A stretch of DNA of 64,000 bases from NCBI GenBank assembly GCA_035573715.1, contig DATLZZ010000004.1:12782-76781 (forward strand), given 5' to 3'. The number at the start of each line of letters is the position of its first letter. Positions within the stretch are counted from its first letter, which is position 1. Below, in pieces: positions 37,403 to 45,713 of the stretch. The notes beneath the pieces are model-generated. The model saw only the letters and a program-made list of their open reading frames with translations, ran no database searches and was not told the origin of the DNA. Both the position numbers and the translations under genes were made by a program. This stretch comes from JACPRL01 sp035573715. GTDB taxonomy: Bacteria > Acidobacteriota > Terriglobia > Acidiferrales > 2-02-FULL-67-57.

Positions 37403-38278
37403 TTACATCTCGGGCTGGAACGTGGGGACCTGCCAGTAGGGCTTGCGGGTGCGGGCTTTGAGCAGCCAGGCGCGGCCGTCGGACGATTCCATCTTCACCA
37501 GCGTGTGCGGTGCCGCTTTCTCGAACCACCAGGTCTGCTGTATCTCCCCGAACTTCACACTGACTTTCCAAGCCGCGACGCGTCCGAGGGGTGTCGAAAC
37601 AGCTTCTTCGCCAACGACGGTGATGGTGGCGTCAATGAACTGCGGCTCCTTGCCGAGTTTGTTGGAGAGCAGGCTGGGGAGCAAGCGGCGGCGAACCTCG
37701 AGTCCGGAAGTAAAGGGCAAGCCGCGCAAAACGAGCGGGAGCTGCTCTTCGAGCAAATCGCCGGAGCGGTAGTCGAGAGCACGCCTCCCGTCTCCCTCAC
37801 CGTCCCAGTAGGTGTGAAAAGTGAGCTCGGCCTTCGGAGAGGTCTTCACTTCCTTGAAAGTATTGCCACACCACTCCTGGCTGCCCACAGTCAGCTTCAC
37901 CAGCGCCGCCGGGTCGTCGCGGCGGACAAAAACGCTGGCGAGATAATGATAAGGATAGTTCGGCGTCCAGTAGCTGTGAACGGCGTTGAGCTTCAGTACC
38001 GCCAGCAGTTGCTTGCCCTCAAGGGGTGGGTCGGCTTTCACCAGCAGTTGCGGGTTGAAGTCTTCCTTAACGACGATGAAGACGGCCTCGTAGGTTTCAA
38101 TCTTGCCGTACTGCGGCCGCTTCGCCGAATACAACGACACTTCCGCCTGCCCGTCATCCCACAGGGCGTCGCGTGCCCACGCGGAATCAAACGCCGCCGG
38201 CGGTGAAGTCGCAACCGGCAGCGCAGCGAGCGCCAACAAGCAAGCCAAGAGAACAAGTGTAGACAGTTTTGCCTTCAT
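37403..38278 (-). CDS. Exported hypothetical protein, 291 aa
   Basis: Signal peptide from ATG 38278 (MKAKLSTLVLLACLLALAAL, then PVATS), preceded by a strong GGAGGAAG. The mature part has many aromatic and beta-type segments (YETYEAVFIVVKEDFNPQLL-like, LTFHTYWDGEGDGRRALDYRSGDLLEEQLPLVLRGL) and ends in a WLLKARTRKPYWQVP tail. It recalls periplasmic DUF3108-like proteins but I cannot assign it. No visible partner; convergent with hemD. Confidence 0.65.
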   Translation of the reverse strand: MKAKLSTLVLLACLLALAALPVATSPPAAFDSAWARDALWDDGQAEVSLYSAKRPQYGKIETYEAVFIVVKEDFNPQLLVKADPPLEGKQLLAVLKLNAVHSYWTPNYPYHYLASVFVRRDDPAALVKLTVGSQEWCGNTFKEVKTSPKAELTFHTYWDGEGDGRRALDYRSGDLLEEQLPLVLRGLPFTSGLEVRRRLLPSLLSNKLGKEPQFIDATITVVGEEAVSTPLGRVAAWKVSVKFGEIQQTWWFEKAAPHTLVKMESSDGRAWLLKARTRKPYWQVPTFQPEM

Positions 38279-38347
38279 TACTTCCTCCAGGAAAAGCAGG
38301 TCCCTCGACTCGGCCTGCGGCCTCGCTCGGGATGACAAACCAAACCG

Positions 38348-39124
38348 CTAGAGCTTGACCAGCTCGCGCAGACGGCGGGTCTGGGCGCGGCTGACGGGCA
38401 CCGTGGAGGCGCGGCGGTCGGCCATGCGGAGCTGGTAGCTCGACTTGAACCATGGCACCACTTCCTTGATGTGGTTGATGTTGACCAGGTAGCTGCGGTG
38501 GGCGCGCCAGAAGCGTTTGGGGTCGAGCCCTTCCTGCAATTCTTCCAGCGTGCGGAAGTTCGAGGTACCTTCGACCTCTCGCGTGACGATGGTGATGAGC
38601 CCGTCTTCAATGGTGGCGTAGACCATTTCGTCGGCATCCACCAGCAGCAGCCGCTGCTGTGTCTTGAGCAGGATTTTGGCCGGCGCCGCGGCGCGCGTGC
38701 CCACCTGCTCGAGCAACGCCCGCAGGCGCTCGTCGGCGCTCGGCTCCGACTCCTTGAACTTGCGGGCGCGGGCGATGGCCTTGGAGAGCCGCCCACGGTC
38801 GAACGGCTTGAGCAAGTAGTCTACCGCGCTCACTTCAAACGCCTGCACGGCGTAGTGGTCGTAGGCGGTCGCGAAGACAATCTGCGGCAGCCGCACTTTT
38901 TCCTTCACCAGCTTCTTGATGACCCCGAAGCCGTCGAGCCCCGGCATCTGCACATCCAGAAAAACCAGGTCGGGGGATTTTTCTTTGATGAAGCTCAGCG
39001 CCTCCAGCCCGTTGCGCGCCTGTCCCACTACGCTGACTTCGGGCATGGACTTGAGCAGGTAGGCCAGCTCGTCGCGCGCCGGCTTCTCGTCGTCCACAAT
39101 GAGCGCAGACAGTGAATCAGGCAT
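38348..39124 (-). CDS. LytTR-family response regulator
   Basis: 258 residues: an N-terminal receiver (ALIVDDEKPARDELAYLL, phosphoacceptor Asp in LVFLDVQMPGLDG, switch KPF in DYLLKPFDR) and a C-terminal LytTR DNA-binding domain (FWRAHRSYLVNINHIKEVVPWFKSSYQL). ATG 39124 gives a natural receiver start; an open frame upstream is noise. No sensor kinase is next to it, so its signal is not visible. It is divergent from nudF. Confidence 0.9.
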   Translation of the reverse strand: MPDSLSALIVDDEKPARDELAYLLKSMPEVSVVGQARNGLEALSFIKEKSPDLVFLDVQMPGLDGFGVIKKLVKEKVRLPQIVFATAYDHYAVQAFEVSAVDYLLKPFDRGRLSKAIARARKFKESEPSADERLRALLEQVGTRAAAPAKILLKTQQRLLLVDADEMVYATIEDGLITIVTREVEGTSNFRTLEELQEGLDPKRFWRAHRSYLVNINHIKEVVPWFKSSYQLRMADRRASTVPVSRAQTRRLRELVKL

Positions 39125-39146
39125 GGAAAAAACCCCGAACCAGAAT

Positions 39147-39154
39147 GTTATAGT
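39147..39154. promoter_or_regulatory. Overlapping divergent -10 boxes (LytTR regulator / nudF)
   Basis: On the plus strand TGTTATAGT (TATAGT at 39149-39154, with extended TG) faces nudF, giving a leader of about two bases. On the minus strand TATAAC (39152-39147) faces the LytTR gene. Only 38 bases separate the two start codons. Confidence 0.4.
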
Positions 39155-39162
39155 GCGGGGCG

Positions 39163-39723
39163 ATGAAGCGCAACCCGAAAGCCGTGGTTCGTCGCAGCCA
39201 AGTGGCGTTTCGCGGGCGGGTGTTCCGCGTGCGGCGCGACTGGGTGGAAGAGCCGGCGGTGCGTGGCGCCGGGCGGCGACCGGCGGCGATGCGCGAAATC
39301 GTCGAGCACGGCGGCTCGGTGGTGGTCTTGCCGGTCTTCGCCGACGGCCACATCCTGCTGGTACGCCAGTACCGGCACGCGGCCGACAGTTTCCTGTGGG
39401 AGCTGGTTGCGGGGCACATCGAGCCCAACGAGCGGCCAGTGGAAGCGGCGCGGCGTGAGTTGCGCGAGGAAACCGGGTATGAAGCACGGAGATTCAAGCG
39501 CCTGCTCACGTTCTTCCCCACCCCAGGTTTTCTGACCGAGCGGATGCACCTCTACCGCGCCACCGGCCTGCGTGCCGGGCCGTCACGACCGGAAGAGGAC
39601 GAGGATTTTGAGGTGCGGGCGTTCAGCCGGCGTGAGCTCGAACGGATGCTCAACCGGAACGAGCTGCGCGACGGCAAGACACTGGTGGGCGTGCTGCTCG
39701 AACTGGCTCGTCGTCGCGCTTGA
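39163..39723 (+). CDS. nudF: ADP-ribose pyrophosphatase (NUDIX)
   Basis: 186 residues with the Nudix box GHIEPNERPVEAARRELREETGY at about residues 85-107, which binds the Mg2+ for diphosphate hydrolysis. The preceding ILLVRQYRHA (about 66-75) is typical of ADP-ribose hydrolases. Other sugar-nucleotide substrates are possible. It is divergent from the LytTR regulator and followed by a small membrane protein gene. Confidence 0.87.
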   Translation: MKRNPKAVVRRSQVAFRGRVFRVRRDWVEEPAVRGAGRRPAAMREIVEHGGSVVVLPVFADGHILLVRQYRHAADSFLWELVAGHIEPNERPVEAARRELREETGYEARRFKRLLTFFPTPGFLTERMHLYRATGLRAGPSRPEEDEDFEVRAFSRRELERMLNRNELRDGKTLVGVLLELARRRA

Positions 39724-39777
39724 CTTGGCTTCCCAACAGCGGTTTACTGGCGTTGAGCAGCCTACCCGGAGGACACG

Positions 39778-40242
39778 ATGGGTGAAAAGACCATCTTCAC
39801 GCTGGCGGCCGTGCTCATGGCGCTGTACTTCTGGCTGAGCAACTTCGACCGCTTTTACTTCGGCATGCACTTCGTTCAAGCCGCGTTCTATCTGATCGTG
39901 CTCCTGCTGCTGTACTACGGCCTGGAGGAGTGGGCCTACGTGATGGCCATTGTGGCGCCGCTGCTCTGGCTCGTGGAGGCGTGGCTGCTGGGGATTCTGG
40001 GCGCGGGCCTGCGCGGCCTGGGCGGGTTGGCAGCCGGCCAGGGCTTTCAGAACCCGGTGGACGTGGTGGGCGGTCTGGTCTTTCTGGTTTCGCTGGCCTT
40101 GATGGTAGTGAGCGCGGCGCTCTTCAAGCGCGACATCTGGGGTCGCCCCGGCGTCCTGCGCTCGACCATCGGGGCCATCCTAGTGGTAGGGCTGTACAAC
40201 GCCGCCCTGGCCTACATCTACTATCGCATCTCGACGCCCTAG
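39778..40242 (+). CDS. Hypothetical integral membrane protein, 154 aa
   Basis: Four hydrophobic helices can be read (about residues 7-22, 31-60, 85-108, 125-148). Conserved-looking features: a charged N-terminus MGEKTIF, a tryptophan-rich LEEWAYV turn and an IWGRPGVLRSTI loop. Nothing identifies a family. It is just upstream of the cspA promoter. Confidence 0.6.
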   Translation: MGEKTIFTLAAVLMALYFWLSNFDRFYFGMHFVQAAFYLIVLLLLYYGLEEWAYVMAIVAPLLWLVEAWLLGILGAGLRGLGGLAAGQGFQNPVDVVGGLVFLVSLALMVVSAALFKRDIWGRPGVLRSTIGAILVVGLYNAALAYIYYRISTP

Positions 40243-40256
40243 CCACAGAAAGCCGC

Positions 40257-40284
40257 TTGACACCGCTTCGGACGGACGTATAAT
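40257..40284 (+). promoter_or_regulatory. Consensus promoter of cspA
   Basis: TTGACA at 40257-40262 and TATAAT at 40279-40284 are both perfect and separated by 16 bases. It overlaps the end of the small membrane gene's downstream region and predicts a transcript start near 40291, some 140 bases before the cspA start. Confidence 0.85.
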
Positions 40285-40293
40285 TCGCACGGC

Positions 40294-40429
40294 TTGTTGG
40301 GCGCAGCTTTCGGCCCGACGTGGGTAGGGAGAAAGGACGGCCAGCAACAGGCAAGTCGCTGGCCTTTTTTCTTGTCCGCCCGCGGTGGACAGGCCGCGGC
40401 AAGAGAACGAATAAGGAGGGCAGCAACCA
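40294..40429 (+). ncRNA. Structured cspA leader, possible attenuator or thermosensor
   Basis: The predicted leader holds a 7-bp hairpin near 40294-40318 (GTTGGGC with GCCCGAC, one wobble), then a perfect terminator at 40339-40370. Transcription stopping there would give an RNA of about 80 bases; reading through would translate CspA. GC-rich bases and the AAGGAGGG ribosome binding site fill the rest. No known riboswitch class recognised. Confidence 0.55.
40339..40370 (+). terminator. Intrinsic terminator inside the cspA leader
   Basis: GGCCAGC at 40339-40345 pairs perfectly with GCTGGCC at 40358-40364 around a 12-base loop, and six Ts follow at 40365-40370. It lies between promoter and coding region, so it could act as an attenuator. 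Confidence 0.7.
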
Positions 40430-40636
40430 GTGAAGGTGCAAGGACGCGTGAAGTGGTTCAACAACACCAAGGGCTACGGTTTCATCGGGCGCGAGGACGG
40501 CGCTGACGTCTTCGTGCACTACTCTGCCATCGTGGCCGATGGCTTCCGCACACTGAACGAAGGCGACCTGGTCGAGTTCGAGATCGTCCAGGGCCAGAAG
40601 GGCCCGCAGGCCGCCAACGTGAGCAAGGTTACGTAG
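40430..40636 (+). CDS. cspA: Cold shock protein
   Basis: 68 residues, single cold-shock domain: RNP1 KGYGFIG (about residues 15-21) and RNP2 VFVHYSAI (about 29-36), with WFNNTKG before. It binds single-stranded RNA or DNA and melts secondary structure. The start is GTG 40430 with AAGGAGGG ten bases upstream. Long leader and downstream terminator are consistent with a single-gene transcript. Confidence 0.95.
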   Translation: MKVQGRVKWFNNTKGYGFIGREDGADVFVHYSAIVADGFRTLNEGDLVEFEIVQGQKGPQAANVSKVT

Positions 40637-40683
40637 ACGGCCAACAACTAGGTTTCTCTTCGATTCCTTCCTCGCTCCGCGTT

Positions 40684-40740
40684 GCCCGCGGAGCCTGCCT
40701 GCCCTCGGCAGGCCCATTGCCACGGCGGGCTTTTCCTTTT
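40684..40740 (+). terminator. Terminator after cspA
   Basis: An outer stem GCCCGC/GCGGGC encloses an inner hairpin GCCTGCC/GGCAGGC, followed by TTTTCCTTTT. It sits about 50 bases after the cspA stop. Confidence 0.55.
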
Positions 40741-40764
40741 TGCTCTCCGCGGTAGAATGGTTCC

Positions 40765-41619
40765 ATGCGCCGGACGGTTCTTACAGCGCCAATCTGGATG
40801 CTCGTAGTCTTTCTTGTCCCTCCGGCGCCCTCCAGCAATCGATCCGACTTTGGTCAAGTCGAGGAAAGAGCGAAGAGTGTCTTGGATGGTAAAGAACTGT
40901 TTCTCCGAGGCTTCTACTGCGACAACCACCTGCAGTTCACCGCTGATGGCGAACTTCTCAACCCCAGCTCGCCTGGCCCCTGGACCCTATGCGGCTTCGT
41001 AAAGATTACCTCTGTAGAGTTTCTTCCTGACGTCGTGGAAATCCGCGCCACGCGCGTTGTCGCCATCTACAACAAGAAAATGAAGGGCTTTGAGCACGCA
41101 CTTACTCCAAAGGAGGCACGCATCCAAATTGCACTCGCCCCAGGGGCTGACCGCGAGGCCAAACTCGGTGCCGCCACGCAAAAAGTCTTCTTCACCGCGA
41201 GGGAAGACTTCAGGAAGGCGCTCTCTGATTACTGGAACTTCTTCTTTTGGGAAGCGCCGCCCGAAGAAAAGCTGAGCAAGCTGAAAGAGTGGAAGATCTC
41301 TTCGGGGGACGAACCGCAGACCTACGATGGAAAGGGCACCCAGGGGCACAATGAACCACCCATGTGTCTATGGTGCCAGGATCCCGAGTACACGGAGTTT
41401 GCGCGGAATGCACGGCTGGAAGGAATGGTGAAGCTGTGGTGCGTCGTGGATGAACAAGGCAGGGTAAACAACATTGTGGTTGTGGAGCCGATGGGAGCTG
41501 GCTTGGACGAGCAGGCAGTGGAATCGGTTCGGAACTGGAAGTTCAAACCAGCTCGACGCTACGGCCAGCCGGTGCCGATCCGAATGACGATTGAAGTGAA
41601 CTTTCGTCTCGGGCCGTAG
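40765..41619 (+). CDS. Exported protein with C-terminal TonB domain
   Basis: 284 residues. A hydrophobic N-terminus is followed by a long region of unknown fold, and then a TonB-type domain at about 212-284: LEGMVKLWCVVDEQGRVNNIVVVE, LDEQAVESVRNWKFKPA, VRMTIEVNFRL-like ending. The domain lacks the usual Pro-rich linker and TM anchor, so it may be periplasmic rather than a true energy transducer. The gene is visibly poorer in GC than mutS: 34 of 60 bases at 41461-41520. Confidence 0.75.
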   Translation: MRRTVLTAPIWMLVVFLVPPAPSSNRSDFGQVEERAKSVLDGKELFLRGFYCDNHLQFTADGELLNPSSPGPWTLCGFVKITSVEFLPDVVEIRATRVVAIYNKKMKGFEHALTPKEARIQIALAPGADREAKLGAATQKVFFTAREDFRKALSDYWNFFFWEAPPEEKLSKLKEWKISSGDEPQTYDGKGTQGHNEPPMCLWCQDPEYTEFARNARLEGMVKLWCVVDEQGRVNNIVVVEPMGAGLDEQAVESVRNWKFKPARRYGQPVPIRMTIEVNFRLGP

Positions 41620-41630
41620 CGGAGAGCGCG

Positions 41631-43355
41631 ATGACGAATCGGGAAGTGGCCAAAATTCTGCGGGAGACGGCGCAGCTGCTGGAAGTCGACGGGGCGCAGA
41701 TCGGGCGCTACCGCAGCTACGAGCGGGCGGCGCAACAGGTCGAAGCCTTGGCTGAACCGGTCGAGCAGGTGGCCTCCGAAGGGCGGCTGCGTGAAATCCC
41801 CGGCATCGGCGAGCGGATGGAAGAGCACATCAAGGAAATCCTGAAGACCGGCAAGTACTCCAAGCACCAGAAGCTGCTGAAGAAATATCCGGCGGGACTG
41901 CTGGAGATGCTCCAGGTGCAAGGCCTCGGGCCGAAGAAAGTTGCGGTGTTGTGGAAGAAGTTCAAGGCCAAGTCAGTCGAGGACGTGCGCAAGCTGGCCG
42001 CAGAGCAGAAGCTGCGCGACCTGGCGGGCTTCGGGGAAAAGACCGAGCAAAACCTGCTGAAGGCGACTACTGCGTTCCAGCAGATGACGGGGCGCTTCCT
42101 GCAAAACCAGGCGGAGGAAACCGCGGCGCGGCTCATCGCCCACATCGAGAACCTGGGTAAGAAAGTGGAAAACGTGACCGCGGCGGGCTCGCTGCGCCGT
42201 GGACGCGAGACCATCGGCGACCTCGACCTGCTCCTCACCAGCTCGCACGCCGAAGAAGTCAGCCGGCACATCCTCGCCTACCCCGAGGTGGCGGACAAAA
42301 TCGCGCTGGGCGAGAACAAAGTCAGCGTCAAGTTGACCAACGGCATGCAGGTGGACGTGCGCATCCTGGAGAAGAAGTCGTACGGCGCGGCGCTGATGTA
42401 CTTCACCGGCTCGAAGGCCCACAACATTGTCCTGCGCGGCCTGGCGCGCGACAAAGGCTGGACGCTCAACGAATACGCGCTGGCCACCATCAGGGGCGGC
42501 AAGTGGGTGGCGGGCAAAACGGAGGAAGAAATCTACAAGAAGCTGGGGCTCGCCTACATCGAGCCGGAGCTGCGCGAGGACACGGGCGAGATCGATGCGG
42601 CGCGCGAAGGCCGCCTGCCCAAGCTCGTCGAACTGAGCGACATCCGCGGCGACCTCCAGATGCACACCAAAGAGAGCGATGGCAAGAACACCATCGAAGA
42701 GATGGCGGAGGCCGCGCGCAAGCTGGGCTACGCCTACATCGCCATCACCGACCACTCCAAGTCGGTGACGGTGGCCAACGGGATGGACGAGAAGCGCACC
42801 TTGGCACACGCCAAGCGGATCCGCGAAGCCTCGAAAAAGTTTGAAAACGGCTTCCGCATCCTCGCGGGCATCGAGGTAGACATCCTGAAGGACGGGCGGC
42901 TCGACCTCGACGACGAGGTGCTGGCGCAACTCGATGTCGTCGTCGCCTCGGTGCATTCGTTCATGAACCTGGAGGCGGCGGAGATGACCGAGCGGCTGCT
43001 AGCGGCCATCGAGAACCCGCACACGATGATCCTCGGCCATCCCACCGGCCGGCTGCTGCTGCGGCGCGAGCCGTATCGCTACGACCTGGAGAAGATTCTG
43101 GCCGCCTGCAAGAAACGCGGCGTGGCGGTGGAGTGCAACGCCTTCCCCGACCGGCTCGACCTGCGCGACGTTGATTTGCGCGCCGCCAAGGAGCACGGTG
43201 TCAAGGTCGTCATCTCAACCGACGCGCACTCGACCGGGCATCTGCCGTTCATCAAATACGGTGTGCGCACCGCCCGCCGCGGCTGGATTGAAAAAGCAGA
43301 TGTGCTCAATACCCTCCCCTGCGACGCCCTGCTCAAAGCCTTGCGAAAAGGCTAG
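41631..43355 (+). CDS. polX: DNA polymerase X / 3'-5' exonuclease (PolX)
   Basis: 574 residues. N-terminal Pol-beta-like part with helix-hairpin-helix (LREIPGIGERMEEHIKEIL) and polymerase Asp residues in GSLRRGRETIGDLDLLLTS and VDVRIL. The C-terminal PHP domain begins near residue 335: GDLQMHTKESDGKNT, ITDHSKSV, GIEVDIL, CNAFPDRLDL, with the metal-binding His/Asp set. It fills short gaps in base excision repair. It follows the TonB-domain gene by 11 bases. Confidence 0.95.
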   Translation: MTNREVAKILRETAQLLEVDGAQIGRYRSYERAAQQVEALAEPVEQVASEGRLREIPGIGERMEEHIKEILKTGKYSKHQKLLKKYPAGLLEMLQVQGLGPKKVAVLWKKFKAKSVEDVRKLAAEQKLRDLAGFGEKTEQNLLKATTAFQQMTGRFLQNQAEETAARLIAHIENLGKKVENVTAAGSLRRGRETIGDLDLLLTSSHAEEVSRHILAYPEVADKIALGENKVSVKLTNGMQVDVRILEKKSYGAALMYFTGSKAHNIVLRGLARDKGWTLNEYALATIRGGKWVAGKTEEEIYKKLGLAYIEPELREDTGEIDAAREGRLPKLVELSDIRGDLQMHTKESDGKNTIEEMAEAARKLGYAYIAITDHSKSVTVANGMDEKRTLAHAKRIREASKKFENGFRILAGIEVDILKDGRLDLDDEVLAQLDVVVASVHSFMNLEAAEMTERLLAAIENPHTMILGHPTGRLLLRREPYRYDLEKILAACKKRGVAVECNAFPDRLDLRDVDLRAAKEHGVKVVISTDAHSTGHLPFIKYGVRTARRGWIEKADVLNTLPCDALLKALRKG

Positions 43356-43550
43356 CCACAAAGGCACAAAGACGCAACGAAACCAGGCGACAGAGACACA
43401 GAGAGGCGTCGCGGGGTTCAGGAGTGCCTTCCCATGCGTCCCGATGCATCCCGGACGCATGAAACCTCCGCTCCTATCTCCCCACCACCGCCTTGCAAAA
43501 GCGCGGCGGATGGAAGAAGATAGCTTTCTCGCCAGGAGGGAGAACTCACG
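43356..43550. other. Gap between polX and ino1: one hairpin, CACAGAG-rich tract
   Basis: ATGCGTCC (43434-43441) pairs perfectly with GGACGCAT (43453-43460) around an 11-base loop. Without a T-tract it is at best a weak terminator. The first 55 bases are rich in CACAAAG and CACAGAG, like the tract after hutU. No gene is seen. AGGAGGGAGAAC before 43551 is the next ribosome binding site. Confidence 0.4.
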
Positions 43551-44867
43551 ATGATGCGCCGACCGGAAAAAATCGCCCCGCCGCGCGGGAAGCTAGGCAT
43601 CCTGACGCCGGGGATGGGGGCGGTGGCGACAACCTTCTACGCCGGCGTCGAGCTCATCCGCCGCGGCGAAGCAGCGCCCATCGGCTCGGTGACGCAGATG
43701 GGGACGATTCGCCTCGGCAAGCGCACCGACCAGCGCGCGCCGCAAATCAAAAAGTTCGTCCCGCTGGCCAAGCTCGACGACCTGGTCTTTGGCGGGTGGG
43801 ACATCTTTCCCGACAATGCCTATCAGGCGGCAGCCAAAGCGGGCGTGCTCTCGGCCGGGCACCTTGCCAAAGTCAAATCCTTCCTTGGCGGCATCCGGCC
43901 GATGAAGGCGGTCTTCGACCCCGACTACGTCCGCCGGCTCCAGGGGCGCTGGGTGAAGAAGGCGCGCACCAAGTGGGACCTGGCAAAAAAGATTGAGGAA
44001 GACATCGAGACCTTCCGCCACCGCTCGCGCGCCGACCGACTGGTGATGATCTGGTGCGGCTCGACCGAGGTTTTCTTGAAGCCCGACAAAGTGCACCGCG
44101 ACCTGGAGAGCTTCGAAAAGGCCATGAAGTCGAACCACCCCGCCATTGCGCCCTCGATGCTCTACGCCTACGCGGCGCTCAAGCGCGGCATCCCCTTCGC
44201 CAACGGCGCGCCCAACCTGACGGTGGACATCCCGGCGATGTGGGAACTGGCGCGCCAAAACAACGTTCCTATCTGCGGCAAAGACTTCAAAACCGGCCAG
44301 ACGCTGATGAAAACCATCCTGGCGCCGGGGCTGAAGGCGCGTATGATCGGGCTCAACGGCTGGTTCTCCGCCAACATCCTCGGCAACCGCGACGGCGAAG
44401 TGCTCGACGACCCGGCCAGCTTCAAGACCAAAGAAGAATCGAAGCTCGGTGTGCTGGAGTACATTCTGCAGCCCAAGCTCTACCCGGAGCTCTACGGCAA
44501 GGTGCACCACAAGGTGCGTATCCACTACTACCCGCCTCGCGGCGACAACAAGGAAGGCTGGGACAACATCGACATCTTCGGCTGGCTTGGCTACCCGATG
44601 CAGATCAAGATTGATTTTCTCTGCCGCGACTCCATCCTGGCCGCGCCGCTGGTGCTCGACCTGGTGCTGCTGCTCGACCTCGCCAAGCGCGCCGGCCTGC
44701 GCGGCATCCAGGAGTGGCTGAGCTTCTACTTCAAGTCGCCCATGTGCGCGCCCGAGCTCTACCCCGAGCACGACCTCTTCATCCAGCTGATGAAGCTTAA
44801 GAATACGCTGCGCTGGCTGCGCGGCGAGCCGCTCATCACCCACCTCGGCACCGAGTACTACGACTAG
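43551..44867 (+). CDS. ino1: Inositol-3-phosphate synthase
   Basis: 438 residues. NAD-dependent isomerisation of glucose-6-phosphate to myo-inositol-3-phosphate. LGILTPGMGAVATTFYAGVEL is the NAD-binding loop, with FGGWDIFPDNAYQAA, GAPNLTVDIPAMWELA, CGKDFKTGQTLMKTILAPGLKARM and NILGNRDGEVLDDPASFKTKE as the family core. Inositol is unusual in bacteria outside actinobacteria and some other groups, so it may serve lipid or osmolyte synthesis. Stand-alone gene with a strong ribosome binding site. Confidence 0.94.
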   Translation: MMRRPEKIAPPRGKLGILTPGMGAVATTFYAGVELIRRGEAAPIGSVTQMGTIRLGKRTDQRAPQIKKFVPLAKLDDLVFGGWDIFPDNAYQAAAKAGVLSAGHLAKVKSFLGGIRPMKAVFDPDYVRRLQGRWVKKARTKWDLAKKIEEDIETFRHRSRADRLVMIWCGSTEVFLKPDKVHRDLESFEKAMKSNHPAIAPSMLYAYAALKRGIPFANGAPNLTVDIPAMWELARQNNVPICGKDFKTGQTLMKTILAPGLKARMIGLNGWFSANILGNRDGEVLDDPASFKTKEESKLGVLEYILQPKLYPELYGKVHHKVRIHYYPPRGDNKEGWDNIDIFGWLGYPMQIKIDFLCRDSILAAPLVLDLVLLLDLAKRAGLRGIQEWLSFYFKSPMCAPELYPEHDLFIQLMKLKNTLRWLRGEPLITHLGTEYYD

Positions 44868-44879
44868 CGACTCAAGGCC

Positions 44880-45695
44880 ATGAAGACTTTTCGTGTGTGG
44901 ATGTGTTTGACCCTCCTCAGCTTTTGTGTCCTCGCATCATCCGCAGGTGCCGAGGCCGAGCACTACTACATTCCACTCAAGATTGGGGCCAAGCTCGAAT
45001 GGAAGCGCTCCGCGAAGAAGCCAGGCCGCCTCAAAGTGGTCGAAGTGCAGAAGCGTTCCGACGCGGAGCGCCTCGGATACAGGAAGGGCGATGAGATTAT
45101 CGCTATCGACGGCGAACCGCTGGGAGACAAGACGCTTGAGGCTTTCACTGGACTCTCGCTTGAGGCCAAGGGCTTCCGAATTCGAAGAAAGAACGAGGAA
45201 TTGGAACTTCCGGTCCTTTTTCGCATTACAGGTTTCGTGACCGGCTCGCAGACACATGCTCTCAAACCCGGCCGCCGCCCTCCGGAGCTAAAGGCACAAA
45301 CAATCGCGGGTGAACCCGTCTCTCTCGAGCAGTCCAGTGGCAAGGTCGTGCTCACCAATTTCTGGGCGACCTGGTGTAAGCCCTGCCTGACGGAGATGCC
45401 GGATTTGGTGCGCTTACAAGAGAAGTATGGAACCGAGAGGTTTGTTGTACTGAGTATCAATCTCGACAACAGCGCCTCGGTTCTGAAGCATTACCTCGAG
45501 AAGCATCCTCTACCATTCCTCATCGTCCACTCACCGGGCATGGGGAGTAAGATTCCATCCGACTTCGGCGTGCGGGCCCTTCCCACCAGCATTTTGCTCG
45601 ACCGCGAAGGGTACGTCATGCAGGTCTCCATGGGTTACCGCCTTGAGGAGCAGGAAGGCTTTTTGGCCAATGCGATCGAAACACTCATCAAGTAA
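44880..45695 (+). CDS. Exported PDZ-thioredoxin fusion (TlpA-like)
   Basis: 271 residues: signal peptide (MKTFRVWMCLTLLSFCVLAS), a PDZ domain at about residues 45-110 (VVEVQKRSDAERLGYRKGDEIIAIDGEPL), then a TlpA/thioredoxin domain from about 130 with the redox motif W165-C-K-P-C169 in LTNFWATWCKPCLTEMP and cis-Pro in VRALPTSILLD. The thioredoxin part would act as a periplasmic disulfide reductase; the PDZ could target it. The gene is poorer in GC than its neighbours. It follows ino1 by 12 bases. Confidence 0.87.
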   Translation: MKTFRVWMCLTLLSFCVLASSAGAEAEHYYIPLKIGAKLEWKRSAKKPGRLKVVEVQKRSDAERLGYRKGDEIIAIDGEPLGDKTLEAFTGLSLEAKGFRIRRKNEELELPVLFRITGFVTGSQTHALKPGRRPPELKAQTIAGEPVSLEQSSGKVVLTNFWATWCKPCLTEMPDLVRLQEKYGTERFVVLSINLDNSASVLKHYLEKHPLPFLIVHSPGMGSKIPSDFGVRALPTSILLDREGYVMQVSMGYRLEEQEGFLANAIETLIK

Positions 45696-45713
45696 GCCCA
45701 AGCAGGTCGCAAC

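Noticed and set aside
40684..40740. Riboswitch downstream of cspA
   Set aside because: It is better explained as a GC-rich stem with a T-rich end, and the next gene starts independently with a -10-like TAGAAT.
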